Shown: positions 52,393-60,435 of the stretch, in pieces
Layout of the letters: the number at the start of each line of letters is the position of its first letter
Position numbering within the stretch: the stretch's first letter is position 1
Assembly (NCBI GenBank): GCA_947630795.1
Contig: CANRJC010000007.1
Coordinates: forward strand, 1-64,000
DNA: 64,000 nt
From: an uncultured Phascolarctobacterium sp.
Lineage (GTDB): Bacteria > Bacillota > Negativicutes > Acidaminococcales > Acidaminococcaceae
Direction: 5' to 3'
Notes under the pieces: generated by a model
Databases searched by the model: none
What the model was told of the DNA's origin: nothing
Seen by the model: the letters and a program-made list of their open reading frames with translations, nothing else
Program-made: the position numbers and the translations under genes

Positions 52393-52484
52393 CAAGAACT
52401 GCTCCTTTTGCGGACGTTTGGTATTTTCTTACATATCTATGATTTTTGAAGTCGATTTCTCTGAAGACTTGGCTGCCCTGCTTT

Positions 52485-53063
52485 TTACTTCTTGTGCAAA
52501 GCGGCGTCGACTTTTTCTTTCAGCTTCGTTTCGAGAGCATCCGCTCCTTCGCAAAGGCGGGCAAAGGCCTGCTCCAGCCCTTCCTCGCCGCCGAAGGTGC
52601 GCTTCTCGTCGCCCAGCGGCTCTTTTTTGCAGTCCATGCGGGCAAAATCAGCGGCCTTGGCTCTGCCTTCTTCATAGGCTTCTTCGTAAAGTTCTTTAAA
52701 GGCGGCGATGTCTTCCGGCTGCCCGGCTTTGAGCCAAGCGTTGGCCACCTTGCCTACCGCATAAGTGATGGCTGCCCCCAAGGGGATGTTCAACGGTCCC
52801 AAAGGCAAAAGGGTCGTCAAAGTCTGCCCGCAAAACGTAGCGCCCAGACCGGCCAGCAGTCCCTTCACCGCTCCTTCTTCCAATTCCACGCCCCGCAATT
52901 TTCCCAGCCTGCCGATCATGTAGACTTCGTTGGCGATCAAAGCCACGGTGCCCAGCAAGGGCGCCGCTGCGATGAGGCCGGCCCGGGCGGCTCCCCAGCG
53001 GCACAATTTTTCCGCTTCCGCTTCTATCTCCGCTTCGTTCAGCAAACATTCGTCATCTTTCAC
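52485..53063 (-). CDS. DUF697-like membrane protein
   Basis: 192 residues. Residues about 20-115 carry two or three hydrophobic stretches (AARAGLIAAAPLLGTVALIA; VKGLLAGLGATFCGQTLTTL; GPLNIPLGAAITYAVGKV) that match the DUF697/YcjF-type domain often linked with GTPases. The C-terminal 75 residues are charged and helical. The start is GTG 53063 (AGGAGG 7 nt upstream), because the ATG at 53069 is almost inside the ribosome binding site. A TATAAT lies at 53095-53100. Function unknown. Confidence 0.75.
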   Translation of the reverse strand: MKDDECLLNEAEIEAEAEKLCRWGAARAGLIAAAPLLGTVALIANEVYMIGRLGKLRGVELEEGAVKGLLAGLGATFCGQTLTTLLPLGPLNIPLGAAITYAVGKVANAWLKAGQPEDIAAFKELYEEAYEEGRAKAADFARMDCKKEPLGDEKRTFGGEEGLEQAFARLCEGADALETKLKEKVDAALHKK

Positions 53064-53159
53064 GATCATCCCTCCTCGTTTCTTTCCTTAATATATTATA
53101 TCATGCCGCTGCTCCCCGTGAAAGATGCGGCTATCGCCGCTCCTCGAGCGATCAGCCGC

Positions 53160-53188
53160 TTGCCAAAAAAGCCCAAAGCTTCTATACT
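53160..53188 (+). promoter_or_regulatory. Promoter of thiE
   Basis: TTGCCA (53160-53165), 17-nt spacer, TATACT (53183-53188). The leader to the start codon is about 107 nt and contains GGCCG/CGGCC and GGGCC/GGCCC hairpins, but no TPP riboswitch signature (CUGAGA) is present. Confidence 0.65.
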
Positions 53189-53301
53189 AAAGACTAAAGC
53201 AAAAAGAGGTGCCTCCTGCTCGGCCGAGACCCGGCCGCAAAGAGGCTCCTTCGGCAAAGATCGACGGGCCGACAGGCCCTTCTGCAGTGAGGAGATCTCT
53301 T

Positions 53302-53985
53302 ATGTGTGAACGCTCTGCCTGTTCGCGGCAAGATGCGAAACAAAAAAGGCCCATGGTTCTTCCTGCCGCTCCCGTCCTCTACTTGGTCACCGACAGCAGC
53401 GGCCTCGACGAAGAAACTTTTTTGGCCAAGATCGAAGGCGCCCTGCGAGGGGGCGTAAATCTGGTGCAGTTGCGGGAAAAAGAGCGGCCCATCCGCGAGG
53501 TGCTGGCCCTCGCCGCCAAAGTACACCGCCTCACTCTTTCTCACGGCGTACCTTTGCTGATCGATGACAGACTTGACTTGGCCCTGGCCGTGGGAGCCGA
53601 AGGCGTCCATTTGGGGCAGACCGATCTGCCTGTGGCCACGGCCCGTCGCCTTTTGGGACCGACTTATATAATAGGGGCTACGGCTAAAACTGTGGAGCAG
53701 GCTCTGGAAGCCAAGCGTCAGGGAGCAGACTATCTGGGGGTGGGCGCCATCTTCCCCACCGCCACCAAAGTGGTGACCCGTCCTACTTCTGTCGCTGCCT
53801 TAACAGCTATCTGTGCGGCAGCAGACCTGCCCTGTTTTGCCATAGGCGGCCTTACCTCCGGCAATTTGGACGTTCTTCGGGGCAGCGGCATAGCCGGCAT
53901 CTGCATGGTGTCCCATTTGATGCAGGCCCCCGACCCCTGCGCCGAAGCCTCGGCGCTTTTGCTCAAGCTCCGGGCCCTGCTGTAA
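53302..53985 (+). CDS. thiE: Thiamine-phosphate synthase
   Basis: 227 residues. Joins HMP-pyrophosphate with thiazole phosphate. Family motifs: LYLVTDSSGLDEETFLAKIE, GVNLVQLREKERPIREVL, LLIDDRLDLALAVGAEGVHL with GQTDLP, IIGATAKTVEQALEAKRQGA and GVGAIFPTATK. The ATG at 53302 has AGGAG 7 nt upstream. An extra 20 or so residues precede the usual family start. It is solitary; no other thiamine genes are in the window. Confidence 0.93.
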   Translation: MCERSACSRQDAKQKRPMVLPAAPVLYLVTDSSGLDEETFLAKIEGALRGGVNLVQLREKERPIREVLALAAKVHRLTLSHGVPLLIDDRLDLALAVGAEGVHLGQTDLPVATARRLLGPTYIIGATAKTVEQALEAKRQGADYLGVGAIFPTATKVVTRPTSVAALTAICAAADLPCFAIGGLTSGNLDVLRGSGIAGICMVSHLMQAPDPCAEASALLLKLRALL

Positions 53986-54022
53986 AACTGTCTGTCCCTT
54001 AATATTTGCTTGCGATGCTCCT

Positions 54023-54063
54023 CCGGTCTGCCTGCTCTTTGGTGGCAAGACCGGAAATTTTTT
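54023..54063 (+). terminator. Terminator of thiE
   Basis: CCGGTC (54023-54028) pairs with GACCGG (54049-54054) with further partial pairing inside, followed by AAATTTTTTT. Confidence 0.65.
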
Positions 54064-54110
54064 ACGTTCCCGACCGATCAAAAGATTGCTCGATGCAGTT
54101 CGCTTTAACT

Positions 54111-54296
54111 TTAAGCGTTGTCTGTCTTTTTGGTTTTTTTCTTGTAGGAAAAAGAGTAGAACCTATATATTATACTCTCCGCCTCATTTTCGTCGGCACG
54201 GGCTAAAGCTTTGCAAAAAGAGCAGAGCAATTTTTGCTTTTCCGGCGAAAATGAAAGGATGTCGTTCATAACGACATCAGTATAAGTTTTACGCAT
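54111..54296 (-). CDS. Small protein of 61 residues, unknown
   Basis: MRKTYTDVVMNDILSFSPEK starts a short mixed-charge protein ending in a lysine-rich tail. AAAGGAGG lies 6 nt upstream of ATG 54296, one of the strongest ribosome binding sites in the window. Two cysteines (LLCSFCKAL) could bind metal. No family recognised. It lies just upstream of thiE terminator sequence on the opposite strand. Confidence 0.55.
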   Translation of the reverse strand: MRKTYTDVVMNDILSFSPEKQKLLCSFCKALARADENEAESIIYRFYSFSYKKKTKKTDNA

Positions 54297-54412
54297 TATC
54301 TTCCTCCTTTCTGCCGCAGCCCTTATTACCTTACGTTTGCGAGCCTTTGCTTTCTGAGAACAAGGACTCTTTTACTTAACTATACCAAAATGACCGGCTT
54401 TCAGAGCTGCAA

Positions 54413-54446
54413 AGGGCCCGTCTCACACGGGAGGCGGGCCCTCTTT
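54413..54446. terminator. Terminator of the pseudopilin operon
   Basis: AGGGCCCG/CGGGCCCT (54413-54420 with 54435-54442), perfect 8 bp. The minus-strand side continues TTTGC; the plus-strand side continues CTTTTG. It lies just past the stop codon at 54451. Confidence 0.7.
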
Positions 54447-54450
54447 TGTT

Positions 54451-55410
54451 TCAGGAATTTTGATCGGCGATGAAAGCGACGGACGAAAAAGGCGCTACCG
54501 CAGTTTCGTCCTTTGTGATCTGGCAGGAGCCGTTCAAGGTGATGCTGCCTTCTGCTGCTACCAGCCCGTTGACGACGCTGCCCTTGCCTATGGTGATACT
54601 TCGCTTGCAAATGATAAGAGCCTGGGGCAAGCGGACATTTTCACCGATGCTCAAAGGGGCGCCGCAAAGTAAGATCACTCGATCTCTGAATTCACAACCC
54701 TTTTTCAAATAAAGAGGAGTGTCGGAAGCGGTGACGATCACAGCCGAACCCCACACTTTTTGCCCTTCGGGGATGTAGAAGCTGCCTGCTCCCTGCAAAT
54801 AGTACACTTGCCGCATCAGGCCGCTGTCCTGGATCTCTGCTGCCAGATCTGAGCCGACAGATCTGTCCCGCAAAAATTTTTCGATATCTTTGATATCCTG
54901 AGGGTAATTTACTTCCCTATTGCTTGCATATACCGTTCCCTCAGGCAGATATTCGGCCCCCGTCAGGCTATCATGGCACACTAAACCGTAAGTGGCGGCC
55001 AGCTGCCTCCAGCTTTCGTCGAAATTTACGGTGAACCGCTGGATCAGCTGTTCTGTTATCACCTCCTCCGTGCCTGCGTTTTCCAACTTGGCTCTGACCC
55101 GCCGACGATGAAAAGCGAGAGATGTGCCCGCCCCTTCGTGCTCCAAAGTGACGACGGCCTGCCGAGCCCCCGGCTGCAAAAGCACACGGGCGGCCTCTTG
55201 CGCTCGCTCTTCATTATCATCCTCTTCATCCGCTTCGGCCTGGAGCAGAGCCGAGTGGGCCAAAAGCCGCAGTTGATAGCTGCGAAAATAGGCCAGCCCG
55301 GCTTCATAAGAACGCTGAGCGAAAAGCAGCAGCATCTGCCCCACAGCCAGCAGGAAAAGACTGCCCAGCAAAAGCGCTAGGCCGGCGCTGCCTCTTTCTT
55401 TTTCAGCCAT
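54451..55410 (-). CDS. PilX-like membrane-anchored protein of the pseudopilin operon
   Basis: 319 residues. One hydrophobic N-terminal segment (LALLLGSLFLLAVGQMLLLF) after a short charged head, as in PilX-type minor pilins that lack a standard cleavage site, then a helical stretch. The C-terminal 130 residues are beta-rich with short hydrophobic strands and resemble polymer-forming cytoskeletal or left-handed-helix repeats (IPEGQKVWGSAVIV, IGENVRLPQALIICKRSITI, GKGSVVNGLVAAEGSITL). Last gene of the operon. Start ATG 55410 overlaps the previous gene. Confidence 0.72.
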   Translation of the reverse strand: MAEKERGSAGLALLLGSLFLLAVGQMLLLFAQRSYEAGLAYFRSYQLRLLAHSALLQAEADEEDDNEERAQEAARVLLQPGARQAVVTLEHEGAGTSLAFHRRRVRAKLENAGTEEVITEQLIQRFTVNFDESWRQLAATYGLVCHDSLTGAEYLPEGTVYASNREVNYPQDIKDIEKFLRDRSVGSDLAAEIQDSGLMRQVYYLQGAGSFYIPEGQKVWGSAVIVTASDTPLYLKKGCEFRDRVILLCGAPLSIGENVRLPQALIICKRSITIGKGSVVNGLVAAEGSITLNGSCQITKDETAVAPFSSVAFIADQNS

Positions 55411-55963
55411 CACCGCTCACCCTGCCGTTGACGCAATAGATGGCGTGGCGAAAAGAAGCTTTGTATTTTCCCCGGGCCAAGATAAAGTCCAGAGCCACGA
55501 CTTTGTCGTTCAATCGCTGCAGCCGCCATTTTTCCACGGTGAAGCCCTCCTGGCAGACCGGGTTGACGCCCGCGGTCTTTTTCAAAAGGTTTTCGGTGCG
55601 CCGATAGATAGAATCATAAGAAGGATTGTAATAGAAACGCAGGGACTTGGCTGCGGAAACATTTTGGCAGTCGGCTGCGGAAAAATCTCCCGAGCGGGAA
55701 AGGACGACTTCGGTGCTGTCGACGCCTATCTGTTTTTCCAAGCCGGTGCAGAGCTGTCTGGCCGCTTCTTCCAAACTGTGCCGAGCCGCGAGATATTCCC
55801 ACTTGGGCAGCAGCCGCAAAAAAGAAACGCTGAGGAGAGCCGCAGCCGCTACGGCAAGGGCCGCAGCGGCCGCCGCTTCCAATAAAAGAAAACCTCTTTC
55901 TTCACGGCTCTTTTGCTGCAGCCTCTGCCAAAAAGAGATTGCCCGCTTCTTTTCCTTTTTCAT
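55403..55963 (-). CDS. Prepilin-like protein
   Basis: 186 residues. After a basic 23-residue head comes REERGFLLLEAAAAAALAVA, a type IV prepilin N-terminus (cleavage after glycine, glutamate at +5). Two cysteines in the C-terminal half (QNVSAAK region and NPVCQEGF) may form a disulphide. It is probably a minor pseudopilin. Overlaps both neighbours. Confidence 0.72.
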   Translation of the reverse strand: MKKEKKRAISFWQRLQQKSREERGFLLLEAAAAAALAVAAAALLSVSFLRLLPKWEYLAARHSLEEAARQLCTGLEKQIGVDSTEVVLSRSGDFSAADCQNVSAAKSLRFYYNPSYDSIYRRTENLLKKTAGVNPVCQEGFTVEKWRLQRLNDKVVALDFILARGKYKASFRHAIYCVNGRVSGDG

Positions 55964-56231
55964 TTTTCCAGCTCACCTCTTTCAACCGCCACCTGCCCTG
56001 TTCTGCTTCTTTCACTTCGAATTCTAGCCCCGGCGGCCCGGCGCTGCTCTCGGCGGCGGACCACAGCAACAACTGACCGTAGCCCAAAGCGGCCTGCAGC
56101 TGCCGCTCTTTTTTGAGCAAGCTCAAGGCGGCGGAAAAACTGAGAGTGGCGGCCGCCGTCAAAAGCAGAGCCAAAGTCACTTCGGCCAAAGTCGCCAAGA
56201 GGAAGAAGCCCTGCTCTTTACTTTTTTTCAT
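55902..56231 (-). CDS. Short prepilin-like protein
   Basis: 109 residues. KEQGFFLLATLAEVTLALLL is a prepilin-type hydrophobic helix after the glycine, but the usual +5 glutamate is displaced. It overlaps the previous gene by 14 nt and the next by about 62 nt, an unusually long overlap that argues for strict coupling. Probably a minor pseudopilin. Confidence 0.65.
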   Translation of the reverse strand: MKKSKEQGFFLLATLAEVTLALLLTAAATLSFSAALSLLKKERQLQAALGYGQLLLWSAAESSAGPPGLEFEVKEAEQGRWRLKEVSWKNEKGKEAGNLFLAEAAAKEP

Positions 56232-56688
56232 TGACTTCCACGAGGCCGGTCACCGGCTTCACGCTCACCTGATATTGAAAGCTCGGTTCTGCTTCGTGAG
56301 CGAGGACGTAAGTGGGCTGACCATTGGGAGCGCCACTGGGATTAAAGCTGGCTTTGACAGAGTTGCCCACCACCTTCACCCCTTCGCAGCCCATGGAAGC
56401 AAAGCTGCGGTGCCTCTCTCCTCGCGCCGTCTGCCGCGTGTAGCCCTCTTTGTCTCCGTCGATGCGAATGCTTTCCAAGCTGCCGCTGTTGAAGTAGGCC
56501 TGCTGTTGCAAGAGACGCAGCTCCGCCGCCAAAGTCTCTGCCGCCGTTTTCACCTGCAGCCTGTGTTGATAAGAGCGGTAAGCGGCCCCCTGCTGCAGCA
56601 AAAAACTGCCCATGAGGGCGAAGAGAGCGGCCGCCGCCACCGTTTCTGCCAAAAAATAGCCGGCTTCGCCTCTGCGGTCCTTCATCAT
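56218..56688 (-). CDS. Prepilin-like protein
   Basis: 156 residues. RRGEAGYFLAETVAAAALFA shows the cleavage glycine and the +5 glutamate, then a long hydrophobic helix and a small C-terminal domain. Start ATG overlaps the stop of the gene before it (ATGA). Probably a minor pseudopilin of the type II secretion or pilus class. Confidence 0.75.
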   Translation of the reverse strand: MMKDRRGEAGYFLAETVAAAALFALMGSFLLQQGAAYRSYQHRLQVKTAAETLAAELRLLQQQAYFNSGSLESIRIDGDKEGYTRQTARGERHRSFASMGCEGVKVVGNSVKASFNPSGAPNGQPTYVLAHEAEPSFQYQVSVKPVTGLVEVNEKK

Positions 56689-57086
56689 TGCTGCTGCGAG
56701 CCTGGGCTGGTGACGGTCTCGCCTTTGCTGTTTTGCCCGCTCAGCTTGTAATTGAGATCGTCCACCTTGCTGTAGCTCAGCTCGTCCCCTTTGGCATCTT
56801 TGAATTCGGCCTTGCTGTTGAAATATTCTTCCTCTTTCAATTCCGACAGAGCCTCCGGCAGCTTGCCCTTTTCCATTTTGTAAACTTCCAGCGCCTGATC
56901 TATCGCCGCCAGATCGTTGTTCAATTTGGAATTTTTTACTTTGTTGTAAGCGCCGGACAAAGAAGGGGTGAGCATAGTGAACAGCATGCCGATGAGGGCG
57001 GCAGCCGCCACCACTTCCACCAAAGTGAAGCCTGCCTGTTGCTTCCTTCTCGCTTCGCTCTCCTCGGGAGAGCTTTCTTTTTTCAT
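56685..57086 (-). CDS. Major pseudopilin, GspG/ComGC-like
   Basis: 133 residues. QQAGFTLVEVVAAAALIGML is a textbook type IV prepilin signal (GFTLVE), followed by NNDLAAIDQALEVYKMEKGK, the GspG-like alpha-beta region. GGAGG sits 8 nt before the ATG at 57086, so the two ATG/GTG codons upstream are not used. It is the likely major subunit of the filament. Confidence 0.85.
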   Translation of the reverse strand: MKKESSPEESEARRKQQAGFTLVEVVAAAALIGMLFTMLTPSLSGAYNKVKNSKLNNDLAAIDQALEVYKMEKGKLPEALSELKEEEYFNSKAEFKDAKGDELSYSKVDDLNYKLSGQNSKGETVTSPGSQQQ

Positions 57087-57162
57087 TTTCATCACCTCCG
57101 AAAAATTTTTTGAGCAGCTCCCGGGACGAAGAGGGCGAGGTCCTCTCGATCGCTGTGAGAGC

Positions 57163-58158
57163 TCAAGCGGGCAGCAGCGTGAAAAGAGAGAAGAGGGGAC
57201 GGAGCATGAGGCATAACACCAAGGCGATGAGAAGAGCTGTCACCAGCAAAAAACAGGGAGCCAGCAGTTCCCGGCAGCGCTGCAGGCGGGCCGTCAGTTC
57301 TTCGCCGACAAGAGCTGCCGCTTCTTCCAGCATCTCCGTCAAACTGCCGCCGGCAACGCCGGCCCTGAGCAACTCTTTAGTGAGGGGCGACAGCAAAGAG
57401 CCGGTCAGTTCGGCTCCTTCTTCGATGCTCATGCCCCGAGCCAACCCCCACTTGAAGGCGGCCAGCCCCCGCCGATGACCGCTCTCGCCCAAAGCGCCGG
57501 CTGCAAGGTCCAGGGCCTCGCTCAGACCGATGCCGCTTTTCAGCAAAAGGGCCAGCAGGCGGCAGGTCCTCTCTTCCGAAAATTGCCGCCGCAATTCTTT
57601 TATGAAGGGGAGTGTTTCCGCGACTTTGGCCTTGCGCCTTTCGGATGAAAAGAGGAAGACCGCCGCAGCCGCAAGAGCCGCCGCAAGAGGCAGGCCGTAA
57701 AAAGTCAGCCCATCGGCTGCGGCCAAGGCCCACATCATGTCCGGCGACAGCTTCGCCCCCATGGCTTTGTAGGTCTTGGCCAAAGCGGGCAGAACGTAGA
57801 GCAAGAAGAAGAGCAGCAAAAGGCAGGAAGCGCCCAGCAAAAAGAGAGGGTAGAGGAGGGCTTGGCCGAGAGCTTCTTTCCAGCGAGCCTGCTCTTTATA
57901 ATAGGCGGCGAGCTGCCCCAGCACCGCCGGCAGCTGCCCGCTTTTTTCTCCCGCTTCCACCAAGACCGGGGCCGTGGAGCCGAACCTCTCGGGCTCCAGA
58001 GCCATGGCTTCATGAAGAGAGAAGCCGCGGCCCAAAGCTGTGAGCAAACGCCTGCAGAGGGCGGCCGTCTTTTCATCTTTTTCGAGGGCGAGCAAGCGCA
58101 GCGCTGCGAGCAGAGAGAGGCCGCCCCCCAAAAGGACGCTCAAACGGGTGAACAGCAC
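57163..58158 (-). CDS. GspF/PilC-type inner-membrane platform protein
   Basis: 331 residues with the two GspF repeats: FTRLSVLLGGGLSLLAALRL at the start and RTCRLLALLLKSGIGLSEAL in the second half, each followed by a helical bundle, and three hydrophobic segments. The family normally has about 70 more residues at the N-terminus. Here the frame stays open upstream for about 70 codons, but no ATG, GTG or TTG occurs before GTG 58158. It is the first gene of the pilin operon; the GspE ATPase and the prepilin peptidase are not in the window. Confidence 0.85.
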   Translation of the reverse strand: MLFTRLSVLLGGGLSLLAALRLLALEKDEKTAALCRRLLTALGRGFSLHEAMALEPERFGSTAPVLVEAGEKSGQLPAVLGQLAAYYKEQARWKEALGQALLYPLFLLGASCLLLLFFLLYVLPALAKTYKAMGAKLSPDMMWALAAADGLTFYGLPLAAALAAAAVFLFSSERRKAKVAETLPFIKELRRQFSEERTCRLLALLLKSGIGLSEALDLAAGALGESGHRRGLAAFKWGLARGMSIEEGAELTGSLLSPLTKELLRAGVAGGSLTEMLEEAAALVGEELTARLQRCRELLAPCFLLVTALLIALVLCLMLRPLFSLFTLLPA

Positions 58159-58757
58159 TGCTCTCTGCCTCTCCCCAAAGACAAAAAAAGATCTGATCTG
58201 CCTGACCCACCCTCCCTTGTGCTGCGTATCGGGACGGCGGCCCGGCTTGCTCAGATCGCTCTGCGGACCGTATATGGCAGCGGCACCTTGCTGCGGATTT
58301 GCCGCTTTTGTTTTTCTTCTTCTGCCCCCGCTGTCGGGGCCGGCGCGTTGGATAGGGCATCCCCCCTCCCTCTCGCTGTTTCTTTTTTACAGCGGCCGCC
58401 TCCTTTAATGCTTTGTCACAGTTGTGAGTTTTATGTGAACTGCCATCGGTCCTTGCCCAAGAGCTCGCGGCTCTCGCTCTTCGGCTGCGGTGCGGCAGGG
58501 GAGGAGCAAAAGAGGGGAGAGCTCCCTCGCGAGGGCGAAAGCTCGGCCTTTAGTGTATGCGCGAAAAAGATCTAGGCCGCCAATAAGAAAATTTTTTTGA
58601 AAAAATTGTAAACTAATGGCAGGAGAAGGACGGCAAAAGCAGAATAGATAAGAGAGGGACGGGTAGCTGTGCTCTCATTGCTCCCCCGTCTCTTTAGTGC
58701 GAAAGTTTTTGTTTATACACCCGCTTCATTTATTTTATCCGCAAAGGAGTGAAACAC
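58159..58757. other. 600-nt intergenic region between the pilin operon and the ABC operon
   Basis: No supported gene. It holds the upstream open frame of gspF, a TTTTTTT run at about 58186 on the minus strand, an A/T tract at 58587-58605 and, on the plus strand, a GGACGGG/CCCCCGTC hairpin (about 58656-58695) in the leader of the binding-protein gene. Confidence 0.4.
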
Positions 58758-59798
58758 ATGAAAAGATCCAAATGGGTGCTGGGCTCTGCCGCCATGTTGG
58801 CGCTGGCAGTAGCCTTGGCAGGCTGCGGCGGCGGCGATAAGAAAGACGACGCCAAAAAAGCTGCCGGTATCAAAGGCGAGTTGATGATCTACACCTCCAT
58901 CTATCCGGACATCATCGACAATATGTGCAAGCCCAACGTGAGCAAGGCCTTCCCCGACATGAAGGTGACCTGGTTCCAAGGCGGCACGGAAAAAGTTATG
59001 ACCAAGATCACCGGCGAGATCAAAGCCAAGAAGATCGGCGCCGACGTGCTGATGGTAGCCGACCCCTCTTACTACCTGAAGCTGGATGATCAGAAACTGC
59101 TGCTGCCCTACAAGGCCAAAGAAGACGCCGCCATCATCAACGATAAGGACCCCAACGGCGACTGGTACGCAGTTCGCGTCTGCAACATGATCATCGCCTA
59201 CAACGGCGACAAACTGCCCAAAGAAGACATCCCCACCTCTTGGGAAGATCTGGCCAACCCCAAATGGAAGGGCCGCATCGCCATGCCCAACCCCATGCTC
59301 AGCGGCACCGCTTATGTAGCAGTAGGCGCTTTGGCCGACCGCTTCGGCTGGGAATATTTCGACAAACTGCAGGCTAACGGCATCAGAGTAGAGGAAGGCA
59401 ACTCCGCTATCCAGAACAAATTGCTCACCGGCGAATATGCCGCTGCCATGATCCTGGAAGAAAATATTTTGAAGCTGGCCGCCACCAAGAAAGAGCCCTT
59501 GAAGGTCGCCTATCCTAAAGAAGGCGTAGTGCAGATCCCGTCTCCTATCGCCATCTTCAACACCACCAAGAATCCGGAAGGCGCCAAAGCCATCGTGGAT
59601 TGGTGGCTGAGCAAGGAAGGTCAGGAAGCCGTTGTTAAGGGCTGGATGCACTCTGTAAGAGCCGACGTCAAAGAGCCGCCCGGAGCACCTCCCACCAAAG
59701 GCATCACCGAAGGCCGCGTGAAAGTAAACTGGAGAAAACTGGCCGACAACAACGCCCAGATCAAAGAAGAGTTCCGCAAGAGAGTTATGGACAAATAA
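58758..59798 (+). CDS. ABC transporter substrate-binding lipoprotein 1
   Basis: 346 residues. Lipobox LAGC after a hydrophobic signal (MLALAVALAGC), then the extracellular solute-binding fold: GELMIYTSIYPDIIDNMCKP, ADVLMVADPSYYLKLDD, TSWEDLANPKWKGRIAMPNP and LSGTAYVAVGAL. This is the FbpA/PhnS/2-aminoethylphosphonate-like group. The tandem tyrosines that bind ferric iron in FbpA are not evident. AAGGAG is 8 nt before ATG 58758; an upstream GTG overlaps it. Related to the second binding protein downstream, from which it is separated by a terminator and repeat array. Confidence 0.9.
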   Translation: MKRSKWVLGSAAMLALAVALAGCGGGDKKDDAKKAAGIKGELMIYTSIYPDIIDNMCKPNVSKAFPDMKVTWFQGGTEKVMTKITGEIKAKKIGADVLMVADPSYYLKLDDQKLLLPYKAKEDAAIINDKDPNGDWYAVRVCNMIIAYNGDKLPKEDIPTSWEDLANPKWKGRIAMPNPMLSGTAYVAVGALADRFGWEYFDKLQANGIRVEEGNSAIQNKLLTGEYAAAMILEENILKLAATKKEPLKVAYPKEGVVQIPSPIAIFNTTKNPEGAKAIVDWWLSKEGQEAVVKGWMHSVRADVKEPPGAPPTKGITEGRVKVNWRKLADNNAQIKEEFRKRVMDK

Positions 59799-59849
59799 AG
59801 AGACTTCGTCTCTTACCGTCCTCTCATGCCGACGGATGTAAAAATGCAG

Positions 59850-59882
59850 GAGCCGAGTTCCGCGGGAGCTCGGCTCTTTTTT
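59850..59882 (+). terminator. Terminator after binding protein 1
   Basis: GAGCCGAG/CTCGGCTC (59850-59857 with 59869-59876), perfect 8 bp, followed by TTTTTT. Confidence 0.85.
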
Positions 59883-59981
59883 CTTGCCCGCCGACCGGGA
59901 AGCAGGACCCTTTTTGCTTTCCCTTTTTCCCTCAAACTTTTTTGCCATTTCTCTTTTCTTTTCGTTCGAGAGTTTATGCTC

Positions 59982-60227
59982 GCTGCTTTTTTCGTCGGAC
60001 TTGAGTTCTTACAGCCGTGACTTTTTTCATTCGACTTGAGCTCTTGCGGCCGTGACTTTTTTCATTCGATTTGAGGCCTTAAGGTTGCTACTTTTTTTCA
60101 TTAGACTTATGCTCTTACAGCCGCGACTTTTTTCATTCGACTTATGGTCTTGCGGCTGTGGCTTTTTTCATTATACTTATGGTCTTGCGTTCGTGACTTT
60201 TTTCGTTAAAGCCGAGTTTTTACGTTA
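59982..60227 (+). repeat. Seven-copy 35-bp intergenic tandem repeat
   Basis: Seven tandem units begin at 59982, 60017, 60052, 60087, 60123, 60158 and 60193 (35 bp each, the fourth 36). The unit is roughly GTGACTTTTTTCATT, a variable CGACTTGAG part, and CTCTTGCGGCC. Further degenerate copies may extend to the left. The units are imperfect, so the array is old or under variation. It lies before the promoter of binding protein 2. Confidence 0.9.
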
Positions 60228-60266
60228 TGCTTTTTCGCCTCGGTAAAATGTTTGTAAAATAGCGCA

Positions 60267-60326
60267 TTGTCTTTTGCCGTCGATTATGGTATCATATTAG
60301 CCGTAAGGTTGTACCCTTTAAGGGTA
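60267..60326 (+). promoter_or_regulatory. Promoter and palindromic operator of binding protein 2
   Basis: TTGTCT (60267-60272), 17-nt spacer, TATCAT (60290-60295). A perfect 7-bp palindrome TACCCTT-T-AAGGGTA (60312-60326) lies 10-24 nt after the expected start, where a repressor would block transcription. The regulator is not identified. Confidence 0.6.
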
Positions 60327-60435
60327 TCGCTGTTTAAATCATCAGCCTTATTTTCGCAGCTCGGCCCCCCAAGGCCCGAGTCGCGGCGCAAAAGGGGCGG
60401 CACGCCCCGGCAACATTAACGGAGGAGGAATTTCT

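Noticed and set aside
53195-53301. TPP riboswitch before thiE
   Set aside because: The conserved CUGAGA core is missing; only simple hairpins are present.
58073-58360. 95-codon arginine-rich frame overlapping the start of gspF
   Set aside because: Overlaps gspF in another frame. The parallel frame in phase with gspF reads more like protein, so this one is probably accidental.
58758-59798. Calling the ABC importer a ferric iron transporter (FbpABC)
   Set aside because: The architecture fits, but the paired tyrosines of FbpA are not evident in either binding protein, so no substrate or gene symbol is assigned.
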